NCBI RefSeq assembly: GCF_050003625.1 | Contig: NC_134398.1 | Location: 26,195,211 to 26,259,210 of the forward strand | Reading direction: 5' to 3' | DNA: 64,000 nucleotides | Source of the DNA: Haematobia irritans | Taxonomy: Eukaryota > Arthropoda > Insecta > Diptera > Muscidae | In this document: positions 33,181 to 45,868 of the stretch, in pieces | Layout: the number at the start of each line of letters is the position of its first letter | How positions within the stretch are numbered: the stretch's first letter is position 1 | The notes under the pieces: generated by a model | Told to the model about the DNA's origin: nothing | The model's database searches: none | The model's input: only the letters and a program-made list of their open reading frames with translations | Made by a program: the position numbers and the translations under genes

Positions 33181-36100
33181 ATTACTCATTCCAATATCCA
33201 GTGTGACATGTTCAGTGGTTTAGGGGTCATTCTGCACCTAAAATTACTTCTCTTTAGTAATTTTATGCATTTTGCTAACACTCCGATGCATCTCACTCTC
33301 ACCGTTTGTAACAGTATCTTTTCTGTTACATTTCGGGCAAAAATAGTAACCATTAAAGAGTATTATCGTATCATCTAATGATTCCATTTTATTTCTATAT
33401 GTTTTCGGCTTTGGTATATTTACGCATCTGACAAAGAACGTCTCCCGTCGTATGTCGGACTCGATCGATATATATCGATAATACCGGCTAAAAACCCCCG
33501 ACCCTTATTGCTCCTAGAGTTTTGCTCCACCTCGGTACCGTGTCCACATTACTTCGAGGTGAACCCCCATGTAGGTGCCTGACTTTTCCTTTACCGTGTC
33601 TGCGTCCAGACCGTAGCTTTCCTATGTGCCCATCTCCTTCCGTGGCAATTCCATCTCACTCCATAGTGCGTGTAGTCCTCATATTGTTAAGGTCAATCTT
33701 CTTCCTCCTCAATATGACTTCGCAATACTTCGCTAGTTCCGATCTCTCGGTGCCCCATCTATGCACCTGAAAAACGTGTGATGTGCATCATCGATGACAT
33801 TCCCCTCTTCGTAGAGATTTAGATGTTGGTATCACACACACGAGTCTGACTTTCATCTCATGACAGCTGACATCCAGACGCTGTTGTGTGCTCTAACTCC
33901 TTCTTTGATGATACCCTTATTTCACTCATAGAGCTTCGTAAACACAAAAAATTCTTCAATAGTTGTTTCGAACTTAACTCAGCTTCTGTATCGTCTATAA
34001 GCATAGCTAGGGGGAAACATCGAAGCCATTTTAGAGATTAGCCTCCTTCCCCCTCTCAAAATTTTTAATTTGGCCATTGAAATTTTTTCCAGATGGTTCT
34101 TAACCCTTCGCCCCAAAAAGGTTCATTATTGCACAGTAAAGTCTTCTATTGCTTTCGCCGCCCTGCTGCTATCACACTGCTTGCCTAATCCCAGTGCTGG
34201 TCGGTTGCGCAGATTCCATCATCATCTGTACATACACTTTCTTGTACTTATACAGCGTCCCTGCAATCGAAAGTAGTGACTGGTCTCGGTGTATGGGTCC
34301 TTCAGCTCCCTCCTTCGATAAATACGTGTAAGAATTTTTTCCAGTTGGTATCTATGCAGAATCGTTTTTCTGGCATCTAGAACGGTTTGGTTGTATTTCG
34401 TTTTTCAGTTTATTCTCCCATCTTAAGTGCGAAGACCTCAGATGTTGCCTTGTCACCGGTTATGCCAAGGCAACATTTCTGCATATGTTTGACTTTCTTT
34501 ACTCCTATGCACACCACTCCATCGACGCATAAATTAGTATTTTCATACACACAAAAAAAATTTTTTCTGGTTCAATCACGAAATTAATTGATCCAATTAA
34601 TTTTTTAATTGAAATGTCTTCAATCACAGAAATGATAGTATCAATTAAAAAATTAATTGAAGGTCAATTAAAAAATTAATTGATCCAATTAAAAAATTAA
34701 TTGAAACTATTAATTTTTGTGATTGATTTTTGTTTCAATTAAAAAATTTGTTGAATCAATTAAATTTTTGATTGAATATTTTTTAAAACTCAATTAAAAT
34801 TTTAACTGGAAAAATTGTCGTGAAATTTTTTTCTGTGTAATTACTCATTCCAATATCCAGTGTGACATGTTCAGTGGTTTAGGGGTCATTCTGCACCTAA
34901 AATTACTTCTCTTTAGTAATTTTATGCATTTTGCTAACACTCCGATGCATCTCACTCTCACCGTTTGTAACAGTATCTTTTCTGTTACATTTCGGGCAAA
35001 AATAGTAACCATTAAAGAGTATTATCGTATCATCTAATGATTCCATTTTATTTCTATATGTTTTCGGCTTTGGTATATTTACGCATCTGACAAAGAACGT
35101 CTCCCGTCGTATGTCGGACTCGATCGATATATATCGATAATACCGGCTAAAAACCCCCGACCCTTATTGCTCCTAGAGTTTTGCTCCACCTCGGTACCGT
35201 GTCCACATTACTTCGAGGTGAACCCCCATGTAGGTGCCTGACTTTTCCTTTACCGTGTCTGCGTCCAGACCGTAGCTTTCCTATGTGCCCATCTCCTTCC
35301 GTGGCAATTCCATCTCACTCCATAGTGCGTGTAGTCCTCATATTGTTAAGGTCAATCTTCTTCCTCCTCAATATGACTTCGCAATACTTCGCTAGTTCCG
35401 ATCTCTCGGTGCCCCATCTATGCACCTGAAAAACGTGTGATGTGCATCATCGATGACATTCCCCTCTTCGTAGAGATTTAGATGTTGGTATCACACACAC
35501 GAGTCTGACTTTCATCTCATGACAGCTGACATCCAGACGCTGTTGTGTGCTCTAACTCCTTCTTTGATGATACCCTTATTTCACTCATAGAGCTTCGTAA
35601 ACACAAAAAATTCTTCAATAGTTGTTTCGAACTTAACTCAGCTTCTGTATCGTCTATAAGCATAGCTATGGGGAAACATCGAAGCCATTTTAGAGATTAG
35701 CCTCCTTCCCCCTCTCAAAATTTTTAATTTGGCCATTGAAATTTTTTCCAGATGGTTCTTAACCCTTCGCCCCAAAAAGGTTCATTATTGCACAGTAAAG
35801 TCTTCTATTGCTTTCGCCGCCCTGCTGCTATCACACTGCTTGCCTAATCCCAGTGCTGGTCGGTTGCGCAGATTCCATCATCATCTGTACATACACTTTC
35901 TTGTACTTATACAGCGTCCCTGCAATCGAAAGTAGTGACTGGTCTCGGTGTCTGGGTCCTTCAGCTCCCTCCTTCGATAAATACGTGTAAGAATTTTTTC
36001 CAGTTGGTATCTATGCAGAATCGTTTTTCTGGCATCTAGAACGGTTTGGTTGTATTTCGTTTTTCAGTTTATTCTCCCATCTTAAGTGCGAAGACCTCAG

Positions 36101-39100
36101 ATGTTGCCTTGTCACCGGTTATGCCAAGGCAACATTTCTGCATATGTTTGACTTTCTTTACTCCTATGCACACCACTCCATCGACGCATAAATTAGTATT
36201 TTCATACACACAAAAAAAATTTTTTCTGGTTCAATCACGAAATTAATTGATCCAATTAATTTTTTAATTGAAATGTCTTCAATCACAGAAATGATAGTAT
36301 CAATTAAAAAATTAATTGAAGGTCAATTAAAAAATTAATTGATCCAATTAAAAAATTAATTGAAACTATTAATTTTTGTGATTGATTTTTGTTTCAATTA
36401 AAAAATTTGTTGAATCAATTAAATTTTTGATTGAATATTTTTTAAAACTCAATTAAAATTTTAACTGGAAAAATTGTCGTGAAATTTTTTTCTGTGTAAT
36501 TACTCATTCCAATATCCAGTGTGACATGTTCAGTGGTTTAGGGGTCATTCTGCACCTAAAATTACTTCTCTTTAGTAATTTTATGCATTTTGCTAACACT
36601 CCGATGCATCTCACTCTCACCGTTTGTAACAGAATCTTTTCTGTTACATTTCGGGCAAAAATAGTAACCATTAAAGAGTATTATCGTATCATCTAATGAT
36701 TCCATTTTATTTCTATATGTTTTCGGCTTTGGTATATTTACGCATCTGACAAAGAACGTCTCCCGTCGTATGTCGGACTCGATCGATATATATCGATAAT
36801 ACCGGCTAAAAACCCCCGACCCTTATTGCTCCTAGAGTTTTGCTCCACCTCGGTACCGTGTCCACATTACTTCGAGGTGAACCCCCATGTAGGTGCCTGA
36901 CTTTTCCTTTACCGTGTCTGCGTCCAGACCGTAGCTTTCCTATGTGCCCATCTCCTTCCGTGGCAATTCCATCTCACTCCATAGTGCGTGTAGTCCTCAT
37001 ATTGTTAAGGTCAATCTTCTTCCTCCTCAATATGACTTCGCAATACTTCGCTAGTTCCGATCTCTCGGTGCCCCATCTATGCACCTGAAAAACGTGTGAT
37101 GTGCATCATCGATGACATTCCCCTCTTCGTAGAGATTTAGATGTTGGTATCACACACACGAGTCTGACTTTCATCTCATGACAGCTGACATCCAGACGCT
37201 GTTGTGTGCTCTAACTCCTTCTTTGATGATACCCTTATTTCACTCATAGAGCTTCGTAAACACAAAAAATTCTTCAATAGTTGTTTCGAACTTAACTCAG
37301 CTTCTGTATCGTCTATAAGCATAGCTAGGGGGAAACATCGAAGCCATTTTAGAGATTAGCCTCCTTCCCCCTCTCAAAATTTTTAATTTGGCCATTGAAA
37401 TTTTTTCCAGATGGTTCTTAACCCTTCGCCCCAAAAAGGTTCATTATTGCACAGTAAAGTCTTCTATTGCTTTCGCCGCCCTGCTGCTATCACACTGCTT
37501 GCCTAATCCCAGTGCTGGTCGGTTGCGCAGATTCCATCATCATCTGTACATACACTTTCTTGTACTTATACAGCGTCCCTGCAATCGAAAGTAGTGACTG
37601 GTCTCGGTGTCTGGGTCCTTCAGCTCCCTCCTTCGATAAATACGTGTAAGAATTTTTTCCAGTTGGTATCTATGCAGAATCGTTTTTCTGGCATCTAGAA
37701 CGGTTTGGTTGTATTTCGTTTTTCAGTTTATTCTCCCATCTTAAGTGCGAAGACCTCAGATGTTGCCTTGTCACCGGTTATGCCAAGGCAACATTTCTGC
37801 ATATGTTTGACTTTCTTTACTCCTATGCACACCACTCCATCGACGCATAAATTAGTATTTTCATACACACAAAAAAAATTTTTTCTGGTTCAATCACGAA
37901 ATTAATTGATCCAATTAATTTTTTAATTGAAATGTCTTCAATCACAGAAATGATAGTATCAATTAAAAAATTAATTGAAGGTCAATTAAAAAATTAATTG
38001 ATCCAATTAAAAAATTAATTGAAACTATTAATTTTTGTGATTGATTTTTGTTTCAATTAAAAAATTTGTTGAATCAATTAAATTTTTGATTGAATATTTT
38101 TTAAAACTCAATTAAAATTTTAACTGGAAAAATTGTCGTGAAATTTTTTTCTGTGTAATTACTCATTCCAATATCCAGTGTGACATGTTCAGTGGTTTAG
38201 GGGTCATTCTGCACCTAAAATTACTTCTCTTTAGTAATTTTATGCATTTTGCTAACACTCCGATGCATCTCACTCTCACCGTTTGTAACAGTATCTTTTC
38301 TGTTACATTTCGGGCAAAAATAGTAACCATTAAAGAGTATTATCGTATCATCTAATGATTCCATTTTATATCTATATGTTTTCGGCTTTGGTATATTTAC
38401 GCATCTGACAAAGAACGTCTCCCGTCGTATGTCGGACTCGATCGATATATATCGATAATACCGGCTAAAAACCCCCGACCCTTATTGCTCCTAGAATTTT
38501 GCTCCACCTCGGTACCGTGTCCACATTACTTCGAGGTGAACCCCCATGTAGGTGCCTGACTTTTCCTTTACCGTGTCTGCGTCCAGACCGTAGCTTTCCT
38601 ATGTGCCCATCTCCTTCCGTGGCAATTCCATCTCACTCCATAGTGCGTGTAGTCCTCATATTGTTAAGGTCAATCTTCTTCCTCCTCAATATGACTTCGC
38701 AATACTTCGCTAGTTCCGATCTCTCGGTGCCCCATCTATGCACCTGAAAAACGTGTGATGTGCATCATCGATGACATTCCCCTCTTCGTAGAGATTTAGA
38801 TGTTGGTATCACACACACGAGTCTGACTTTCATCTCATGACAGCTGACATCCAGACGCTGTTGTGTGCTCTAACTCCTTCTTTGATGATACCCTTATTTC
38901 ACTCATAGAGCTTCGTAAACACAAAAAATTCTTCAATAGTTGTTTCGAACTTAACTCAGCTTCTGTATCGTCTATAAGCATAGCTAGGGGGAAACATCGA
39001 AGCCATTTTAGAGATTAGCCTCCTTCCCCCTCTCAAAATTTTTAATTTGGCCATTGAAATTTTTTCCAGATGGTTCTTAACCCTTCGCCCCAAAAAGGTT

Positions 39101-40129
39101 CATTATTGCACAGTAAAGTCTTCTATTGCTTTCGCCGCCCTGCTGCTATCACACTGCTTGCCTAATCCCAGTGCTGGTCGGTTGCGCAGATTCCATCATC
39201 ATCTGTACATACACTTTCTTGTACTTATACAGCGTCCCTGCAATCGAAAGTAGTGACTGGTCTCGGTGTCTGGGTCCTTCAGCTCCCTCCTTCGATAAAT
39301 ACGTGTAAGAATTTTTTCCAGTTGGTATCTATGCAGAATCGTTTTTCTGGCATCTAGAACGGTTTGGTTGTATTTCGTTTTTCAGTTTATTCTCCCATCT
39401 TAAGTGCGAAGACCTCAGATGTTGCCTTGTCACCGGTTATGCCAAGGCAACATTTCTGCATATGTTTGACTTTCTTTACTCCTATGCACACCACTCCATC
39501 GACGCATAAATTAGTATTTTCATACACACAAAAAAAATTTTTTCTGGTTCAATCACGAAATTAATTGATCCAATTAATTTTTTAATTGAAATGTCTTCAA
39601 TCACAGAAATGATAGTATCAATTAAAAAATTAATTGAAGGTCAATTAAAAAATTAATTGATCCAATTAAAAAATTAATTGAAACTATTAATTTTTGTGAT
39701 TGATTTTTGTTTCAATTAAAAAATTTGTTGAATCAATTAAATTTTTGATTGAATATTTTTTAAAACTCAATTAAAATTTTAACTGGAAAAATTGTCGTGA
39801 AATTTTTTTCTGTGTAATTACTCATTCCAATATCCAGTGTGACATGTTCAGTGGTTTAGGGGTCATTCTGCACCTAAAATTACTTCTCTTTAGTAATTTT
39901 ATGCATTTTGCTAACACTCCGATGCATCTCACTCTCACCGTTTGTAACAGTATCTTTTCTGTTACATTTCGGGCAAAAATAGTAACCATTAAAGAGTATT
40001 ATCGTATCATCTAATGATTCCATTTTATTTCTATATGTTTTCGGCTTTGGTATATTTACGCATCTGACAAAGAACGTCTCCCGTCGTATGTCGGACTCGA
40101 TCGATATATATCGATAATACCGGCTAAAA

Positions 40130-40467
40130 ACCCCCGACCCTTATTGCTCCTAGAGTTTTGCTCCACCTCGGTACCGTGTCCACATTACTTCGAGGTGAAC
40201 CCCCATGTAGGTGCCTGACTTTTCCTTTACCGTGTCTGCGTCCAGACCGTAGCTTTCCTATGTGCCCATCTCCTTCCGTGGCAATTCCATCTCACTCCAT
40301 AGTGCGTGTAGTCCTCATATTGTTAAGGTCAATCTTCTTCCTCCTCAATATGACTTCGCAATACTTCGCTAGTTCCGATCTCTCGGTGCCCCATCTATGC
40401 ACCTGAAAAACGTGTGATGTGCATCATCGATGACATTCCCCTCTTCGTAGAGGCAATATGGACTATT
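40130..40467 (-). pseudogene. R1-like LINE, 3' end of ORF2 (continues 42002-43080)
   Basis: Minus strand from 40467: NSPYCLYEEGNVIDDAHHTF continuing FRC. This matches the Cys-His motif near the C-terminus of R1-group ORF2 (SPYC..C...DDAEHTFF.C). After a frameshift VILRRKKIDLNNMRTTRTM follows. The join MGK/NSPYC across the H1 insertion (40470-42001) is in frame. Most of it is array unit 5; only 40453-40467 is outside. The other four units carry the same piece, cut at the junction. Confidence 0.7.
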
Positions 40468-40469
40468 TT

Positions 40470-42001
40470 TATACCCTCCACCATAGGATGGGGGTATATT
40501 AACTTTGTCATTCCGTTTGTAACACATCGAAATATTGCTCTAAGACCCCATAAAGTATATATATTCTGGGTCGTGGTGAAATTCTGAGTCGATCTAAGCA
40601 TGTCCGTCCGTCCGTCCGTCTGTCCGGCTGTCCGTCCGTCTGTGGAAATCACGCTAACTTCCGAACGAAACTAGCTATCGACTTGAAACTTGGCACAAGT
40701 AGTTGTTATTGATGTAGGTCGGATGGTATTGAAAATGGGCCATATCGGCCCACGTTTACGTATAGCCCCCATATAAACCGATCCCCAAATTTGGCTTGCG
40801 GAGCCTTCCGGAGCAGCAAAATTCATCCGATCCGGTTGAAATTTGGTACGTTGTCTAAGTATACGGTCTCTAACAACCATGCAAAAATTGGTCCATATCG
40901 GTCCATAATTATATATAGCCCCCATATAAACCGATCCCCAGATTTGACCTCCGGAGCCTCTTGGAGGGGCAAAATTCATCCGATCCGGTTGAAATTTGGT
41001 ACCTGATGTTAGTATACGGTCTCTAACAACCATGCAAAAATTGGTCCATATCGGTCCATAAATATATATAGCTCCCATATAAACCGATCCCCAGATTTGA
41101 CCTCCGGAGCCTCTTGGAGGAGCAAACTTCATCCTACCCGATTGAAATTTGGTACGTGGTGTTAGTATATGGTCTCTAACAACCATGCAAAAACTGGTCC
41201 ATATCGGTCCATAATTATATATAGCTCCCATATAAACCGATCCCCAGATTTGACCTCCGGAGCCTCTTGGAGGAGCAAAAGTCATCCGATGCGGTTGAAA
41301 TTTGGTACATTTCGTTAGTATATGGCCTCTAACAGCCATGTAAAAATTGTCAAATTTTATTACTATAGAAAGTTTTGTCAAAATTTCATTTCTATAGAAA
41401 GTTTTGTAAAAAGTTTATTTCTATAACAATGTTTGTCAACATTTTATTTCCATAGAAAATTTTGTCAAAATTTTATTTCTATAAAAAATTTTGTAAAAAA
41501 TTTATTTCCGTAGAAAATTTTGTCAACATTTTATTTCTATAGACAATTTTGTCAACATTTTATTTCTATACAACATTTTGTCAACATTTTATTTCTATAG
41601 AAAACTTTGTCAACATTTTATTTCTATAGAAAATTTTGTCAAAATTTTATTGCTATAGAAAATTTTGTCAACATTTTACTTCCATAGAAAATTTTGTCAA
41701 CATTTTATTTCTATAGAAAATTTTGTCAAGTTTTTATTTCTATAGAAAATTTTGTCAAACTGAATTATATACGTATTTAATCGGCCTTTTTTTTTGTTTA
41801 ATATATACCCCTTATGGACTAACTTACAATTTAGAAGACAGTGTTAAAAAGTTTTACGATACCTTGCCATCGGCAAGTGTTATCGCAACCCAAGTAATTC
41901 GATTGTGGATGACAGCCTTTAGTAGAAGTTCCTACGCAATCCATGGTGGAGGGTACACAAGATTCGGCCTGGCCGAACTTAAGGCCGTATATACTTGTTT
42001 T
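40470..42001 (+). mobile_element. H1 Helentron inserted in the LINE, complete
   Basis: TATACCCTCCACCATAGGATGGGGGTATA start, lead with GTCCGTCCGTCC, and 153-bp modules (CAGATTTGACCTCCGG at 40940, 41093, 41246). A 29-bp array lies at 41345-41755 and the 3' end GGCCTGGCCGAACTTAAGGCCGTATATACTTGTTT follows. Insertion is in a T-run: GGACTATT...TTTTGCCC rejoins the LINE frame. A 236-residue open frame (40671-41381, minus) is an effect of the 153-bp period. Confidence 0.85.
41345..41755 (+). repeat. 29-bp minisatellite inside H1
   Basis: About fourteen ATTTCTATAGAAAATTTTGTCAACATTTT-type units. Confidence 0.85.
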
Positions 42002-43080
42002 GCCCATCTTATGCAAATACATTCGGAAGTAATCGTGTCCAGACAGTTCACACCTCCGTGACTTCTGTTTGTCCACTTTTCTATATCGGCGATAAATCTT
42101 GCTGTCCACCTGCCGTATGTATCGCAATTCCAGCGATCTTGCCACTGTTGCATAGTCTCTCGTTTTATCTCCTCTAACGTGTTGGTGTCAAGTCTGTTCC
42201 CCATCTTTAGGTCAAGAATCATTTTCCTTTCCTTAGCTTGAAGGTCTATTGGGAACATGCCGGCTTTGATCAGTACTGCCGCAGCAGATACTGTGCGATA
42301 TGCGGAGGTTACACACAAATCAGCCGTTCGCTGTACTGCCCGATGGACTCGCGCCCTATTCGCATGTCTCAGCGCGCTTGCCCATATCACGCTTCCGTAG
42401 AGCAGGAATACTATTACAGACTTCCATCAGGAGCTTTCGCTTTTTTTGGTTGGGAGCCGCCTAAATTCGCCATTAGTCTGCTGAGTTGTTGTGTGATCTG
42501 TGTTGCATTCCTAGCAGCATAGTCTATTTCTGTCGAAAACTTCAGCTTTGCATCCAATCGTATTCCTGGATATTTTATAGCGTCCCTTGTACGACGTTGT
42601 CTGCCTGCATGCAGATCAGCGTTGGTACGTGTCGCCGCGTGATTAGCAACAACTCTGTCTTGTGTATCGCAAGTTCTAGTCATGCGTCCCCAACCAGGAC
42701 CTTGTCCGTATCATACCCTATGTGAGTTTTCTCTGCGCCTCCTTAGTGTTTCGCGCTTGTATCACCGCTGCTATATCATCAGCGTATTCGACCAAAAAAG
42801 TGTCCACTGGCATCTCAATTCTTAAGATCTCGCCGTAGCTAATATTCCATAAATCGAGGCTCAGGATTGATCCCTGGGCAGCGATGAGATTTCCACCCTG
42901 CTCAATCCGTCGTCGGTGTCATACATTATCAGCATGAGGTACCCCGGGATTTCAAAATTGTGCGCAAACGCCTGTAAGATGTCCGCCCATCTGAGACTAT
43001 TAATGGCATTTTTTACGTTACAGGTAGAACGACAGGTCTGCTATGATGGCTGCCCCTCTGGATAACTACAGTCACTTGGT
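42002..43080 (-). pseudogene. R1-like non-LTR retrotransposon ORF2 fragment (reverse transcriptase)
   Basis: Minus strand, from right to left: NVKNAINSLRWADILQAF (RT region), then GSILSLDLWNISYGEIL and VEYADDIAAVI. The catalytic YADD is at 42775-42786. Next come IKYPGIRLDAKLKFSTEI, VHRAVQRTADL, SAYRTVSAAAVLIKAGMFPI and LSGHDYFRMYLHKMGK at the left edge. This order is typical of R1-group LINEs. Several frameshifts and stops make it a pseudogene. It resumes at 40467 after an H1 insertion. The endonuclease and ORF1 are absent. Confidence 0.85.
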
Positions 43081-43670
43081 ATGGAATTTAAAGAGGATTT
43101 GCTTTTCAACATCTCGGTAAGGTTTGTCAGAATAACACTTCCAGGAATTTCGGTTCTCCATCCTCATTTCCATTTGCCTGTATAACATAAGACTGCTGGA
43201 CCATTATTTTATTTTATCAGTTATCCAGATTGTTGTTTCATTCCGGATGGAGGCATTTGACCCATCTTATGTGGGGACTCGTTTCCTTTGCCATAAGCAG
43301 GGGCTGGCCGAGCACATAGAGGAACACCGATACAGCATAATCTAAAACTAAATGAAAATCGTTATTTTTCTGTAATACGGCTATTTGGTGACTTAGAGAA
43401 TTTCTGTCTCATCCTCTTGAATGAAAATTAGAAACATTCCCTTTCCTAAAATTTCTATAAACATAGTGTTTAGCACATTGTTAACAAACATCACAATTTT
43501 GGTAATATGACAAACGTGTCTCATTTTAAACTGCAAAAAAATTTCATAAATTTAAACAAAAATCTTTCCAAAAAACAAATATGATTAATTATGCACAAAA
43601 TAGAATACAAGCATAGCACACATATTCTTAACACATAAAATATAACCTCTACCTTATTTTAACGAAAAAA
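43081..43670. other. Unassigned stretch, possibly older LINE sequence at its left
   Basis: Minus-strand frames upstream of the RT motif are broken and I could not follow the LINE beyond about 43080. The rest is AT-rich. Confidence 0.4.
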
Positions 43671-45868
43671 TAAGTATATACGGCCGTAAGTTCGGCCAGG
43701 CCGAAGCTTATGTACCCTCCACCATGGATTGCGTAGAAACTTCTTCAAAACACTGCCATCCACATTCGAATTACTTGGGTTGCGGTAACGCTGGCCGATG
43801 GCAAGGTTTCTTAAAACCTTCTAACACCGTCTTCTAAATTATAAGTTAGTGCATTCGTGGTATATATTAAACTAAAAAACGCCGATTAAATGCGTATATA
43901 ATTCAGTTTGACAAAATTTTTTATTGAAATAAAATTTTGACAACATTTTCTATAGAAATAAAATTAAAAAAAAAAATAAATTTTCAATAGAAATAAAATT
44001 TTGACAATATTTTTTATAGAAATAAAATTTTGACAATATTTTTTATAGAAAGAAAATATTGGCAAAATTTTCTATAGAAATAATATTTTGACAAAATTTT
44101 CTATAGAAATAAAATTTTGACACTATTTTTTATAGAAATAAAATTTTGACAAAATTTTCTATAGAAATAAAATTTTGACAAATTTTTCTATAGTAATAAA
44201 ATTTTAACAAAATTTTCTATAGAAATAAAATGTTGACAAAATTTTCTATAGAAATACAATTTTAGTAGATTATTTTTGGCCCGAGAGGCAACCATGATTA
44301 TGAACTGATATGGACCAATTTTTGTGTGATTGGGGATCGGCTATATAACTATAGACCGATATGGACCAATTTTGACATGGTTGTTAGCGGCCATATACTA
44401 TCAACACATTCCAAATTTCAACCGCATCGAATGAATTTTGCTGCTCCAAGATGCTTCGTAGGTAAAATCTGGGAATCGGTTTATATGGGAGCCATATATA
44501 TAATTAAGGACCAATTGTAAATTGTAAGTTAGTGCACTCGTGGTATATTAAACTAAAAAACGCCGATTAAATATGTATATAATTCAGTTTGACAAAATTT
44601 TCTATAGAAATAAAATTTTGACAACATTTTCTATAGAAATAAAATTTTAACAAAATTGTCTATAGAAATAAAATTTCGACAAAATTTTTAATAGAAATAA
44701 AATTTTGGCAAAATTTTCTATAGAAATAAAATTTTTACAATATTTTTTATAGAATTTTGAATTTTGCTCTTCCAAAATGCTCCGGAGGTAAAATCTGAGA
44801 ATCGGTTTTTATGGGGGCCATATATATAATTAAGGACCAATTGTAAATTGTAAGTTAATGCACTCGTGGTATATATTAAACTAAAAAACGCCGATTAAAT
44901 ACGTATATAATTCAGTTTGACAAAATTTTCTGTAGAAATAAAATTTTAACAAAATTGTCTATAGAAATAAAATTTTGACAAAAAATTTAATAGAAATAAA
45001 ATTTTGAAAAAATTTTCTATAGAAATAAAAATTTGACAAAATTTTCTATAGAAATACAATTTTAGTAGATTATTTTTGGCTCGAGAGGCAACCATGATTA
45101 TGAACTGATATGGACCATTTTTTGTGTGATGGGGAACGGCTATATATAACTATAGACCGATATGGACCAATTTTGGCATGGTTGCTAGCGGCCATATACT
45201 ACCATCACATTCCAAATTTCAACCGCATCGAATGAATTTTGCTCCTCCAAGATTCTTCGGAGGTAAAATCTGGGAATCGGTTTATATGGGGGCTATATAT
45301 AAATATTAACTGATATGGACCAATTTTTGCATGGTTGTTAGAGACCATATACTAACACCACGTACCAGATTTCAACCAGATCGGATGAATTTTACTCCTC
45401 CAAGAGGCTCTGGAGGTCAAATCTGGGGATCGGTTTATATGGGGGCTTTATATAATTATGGGCCGATATGGACCAATTTTTGCATGGTTATTAGATACCA
45501 TATACTAACACCAAGTACCAAATTTAAAACAGATCGTATGAAATTTGCTTCTCTAAGAGGCTCCGCAAACCAAATCTGGGGGTCGGTTTATATGGGGGCT
45601 ATACGTAAAAGTGGTCCAATATTGCCCATTTGCAATACCATCCGACCTACATCAATAACAACTACTTATACTAAGTTTCAAGTCGATAACTTGTTTCGTA
45701 CGGAAGTTAGCGTAATTTCAACAGACGGATGGACGGGCATGCTTAGATCGACCCAGAATTTCACCACGACCCAAATATATATACTTTATGGGGTCTTAGA
45801 GCAATATTTCGATGTGTTACAAACGGAATGACAAAGTTAATATCCACCATCCTATGGTGGAGGGTATA
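43671..45868 (-). mobile_element. H1 Helentron, complete, with internal duplications
   Basis: Left end AAGTATATACGGCCGTAAGTTCGGCCAGGCCGAAG is the 3' hairpin; right end CCATCCTATGGTGGAGGGTATA is the 5' palindrome. 29-bp arrays lie at 43905-44260, 44590-44755 and 44920-45065. The block GGTATATTAAACTAAAAAACGCCGATTAAAT occurs three times (about 43859, 44542, 44872), so the 3' segment was duplicated internally. Confidence 0.82.
43905..44260 (-). repeat. 29-bp minisatellite inside H1
   Basis: About twelve CTATAGAAATAAAATTTTGAC units; related shorter blocks at 44590-44755 and 44920-45065. Confidence 0.8.

Larger units (their letters stand above)
32156..40452. repeat. Tandem array: five copies of a 1659-bp unit
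   Basis: Units begin at 32156, 33815, 35474, 37133 and 38792 and are collinear with no length change. By eye only five variable sites appear: 32634-type A/C (A in units 1-2, C in 3-5), G to T at 35669, T to A at 36633, T to A at 38370, and G to A at 38496. Each unit holds a MITE-A copy, a CGATCGATATATATCGAT palindrome and a fragment of LINE 3' coding sequence at its right edge. Open frames of 60-82 residues repeat in every unit but show no known domain and overlap LINE-like sequence on the other strand. The array is a very recent amplification or an assembly effect. Confidence 0.95.

Noticed and set aside
32411..39564. Repeated frames of 60-82 residues in every 1659-bp unit
   Set aside because: They recur because the unit recurs, show no domain, and lie antisense to LINE-like sequence.
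32156..40452. CRISPR-like or rDNA-like array
   Set aside because: Units are 1.66 kb without spacer structure and carry no rRNA sequence; flanks are fly transposons.
40671..41381. A 236-residue minus-strand open frame
   Set aside because: It is four or so 51-residue repeats from 153-bp Helentron modules; period divisible by three keeps it open. No domain, no start context.
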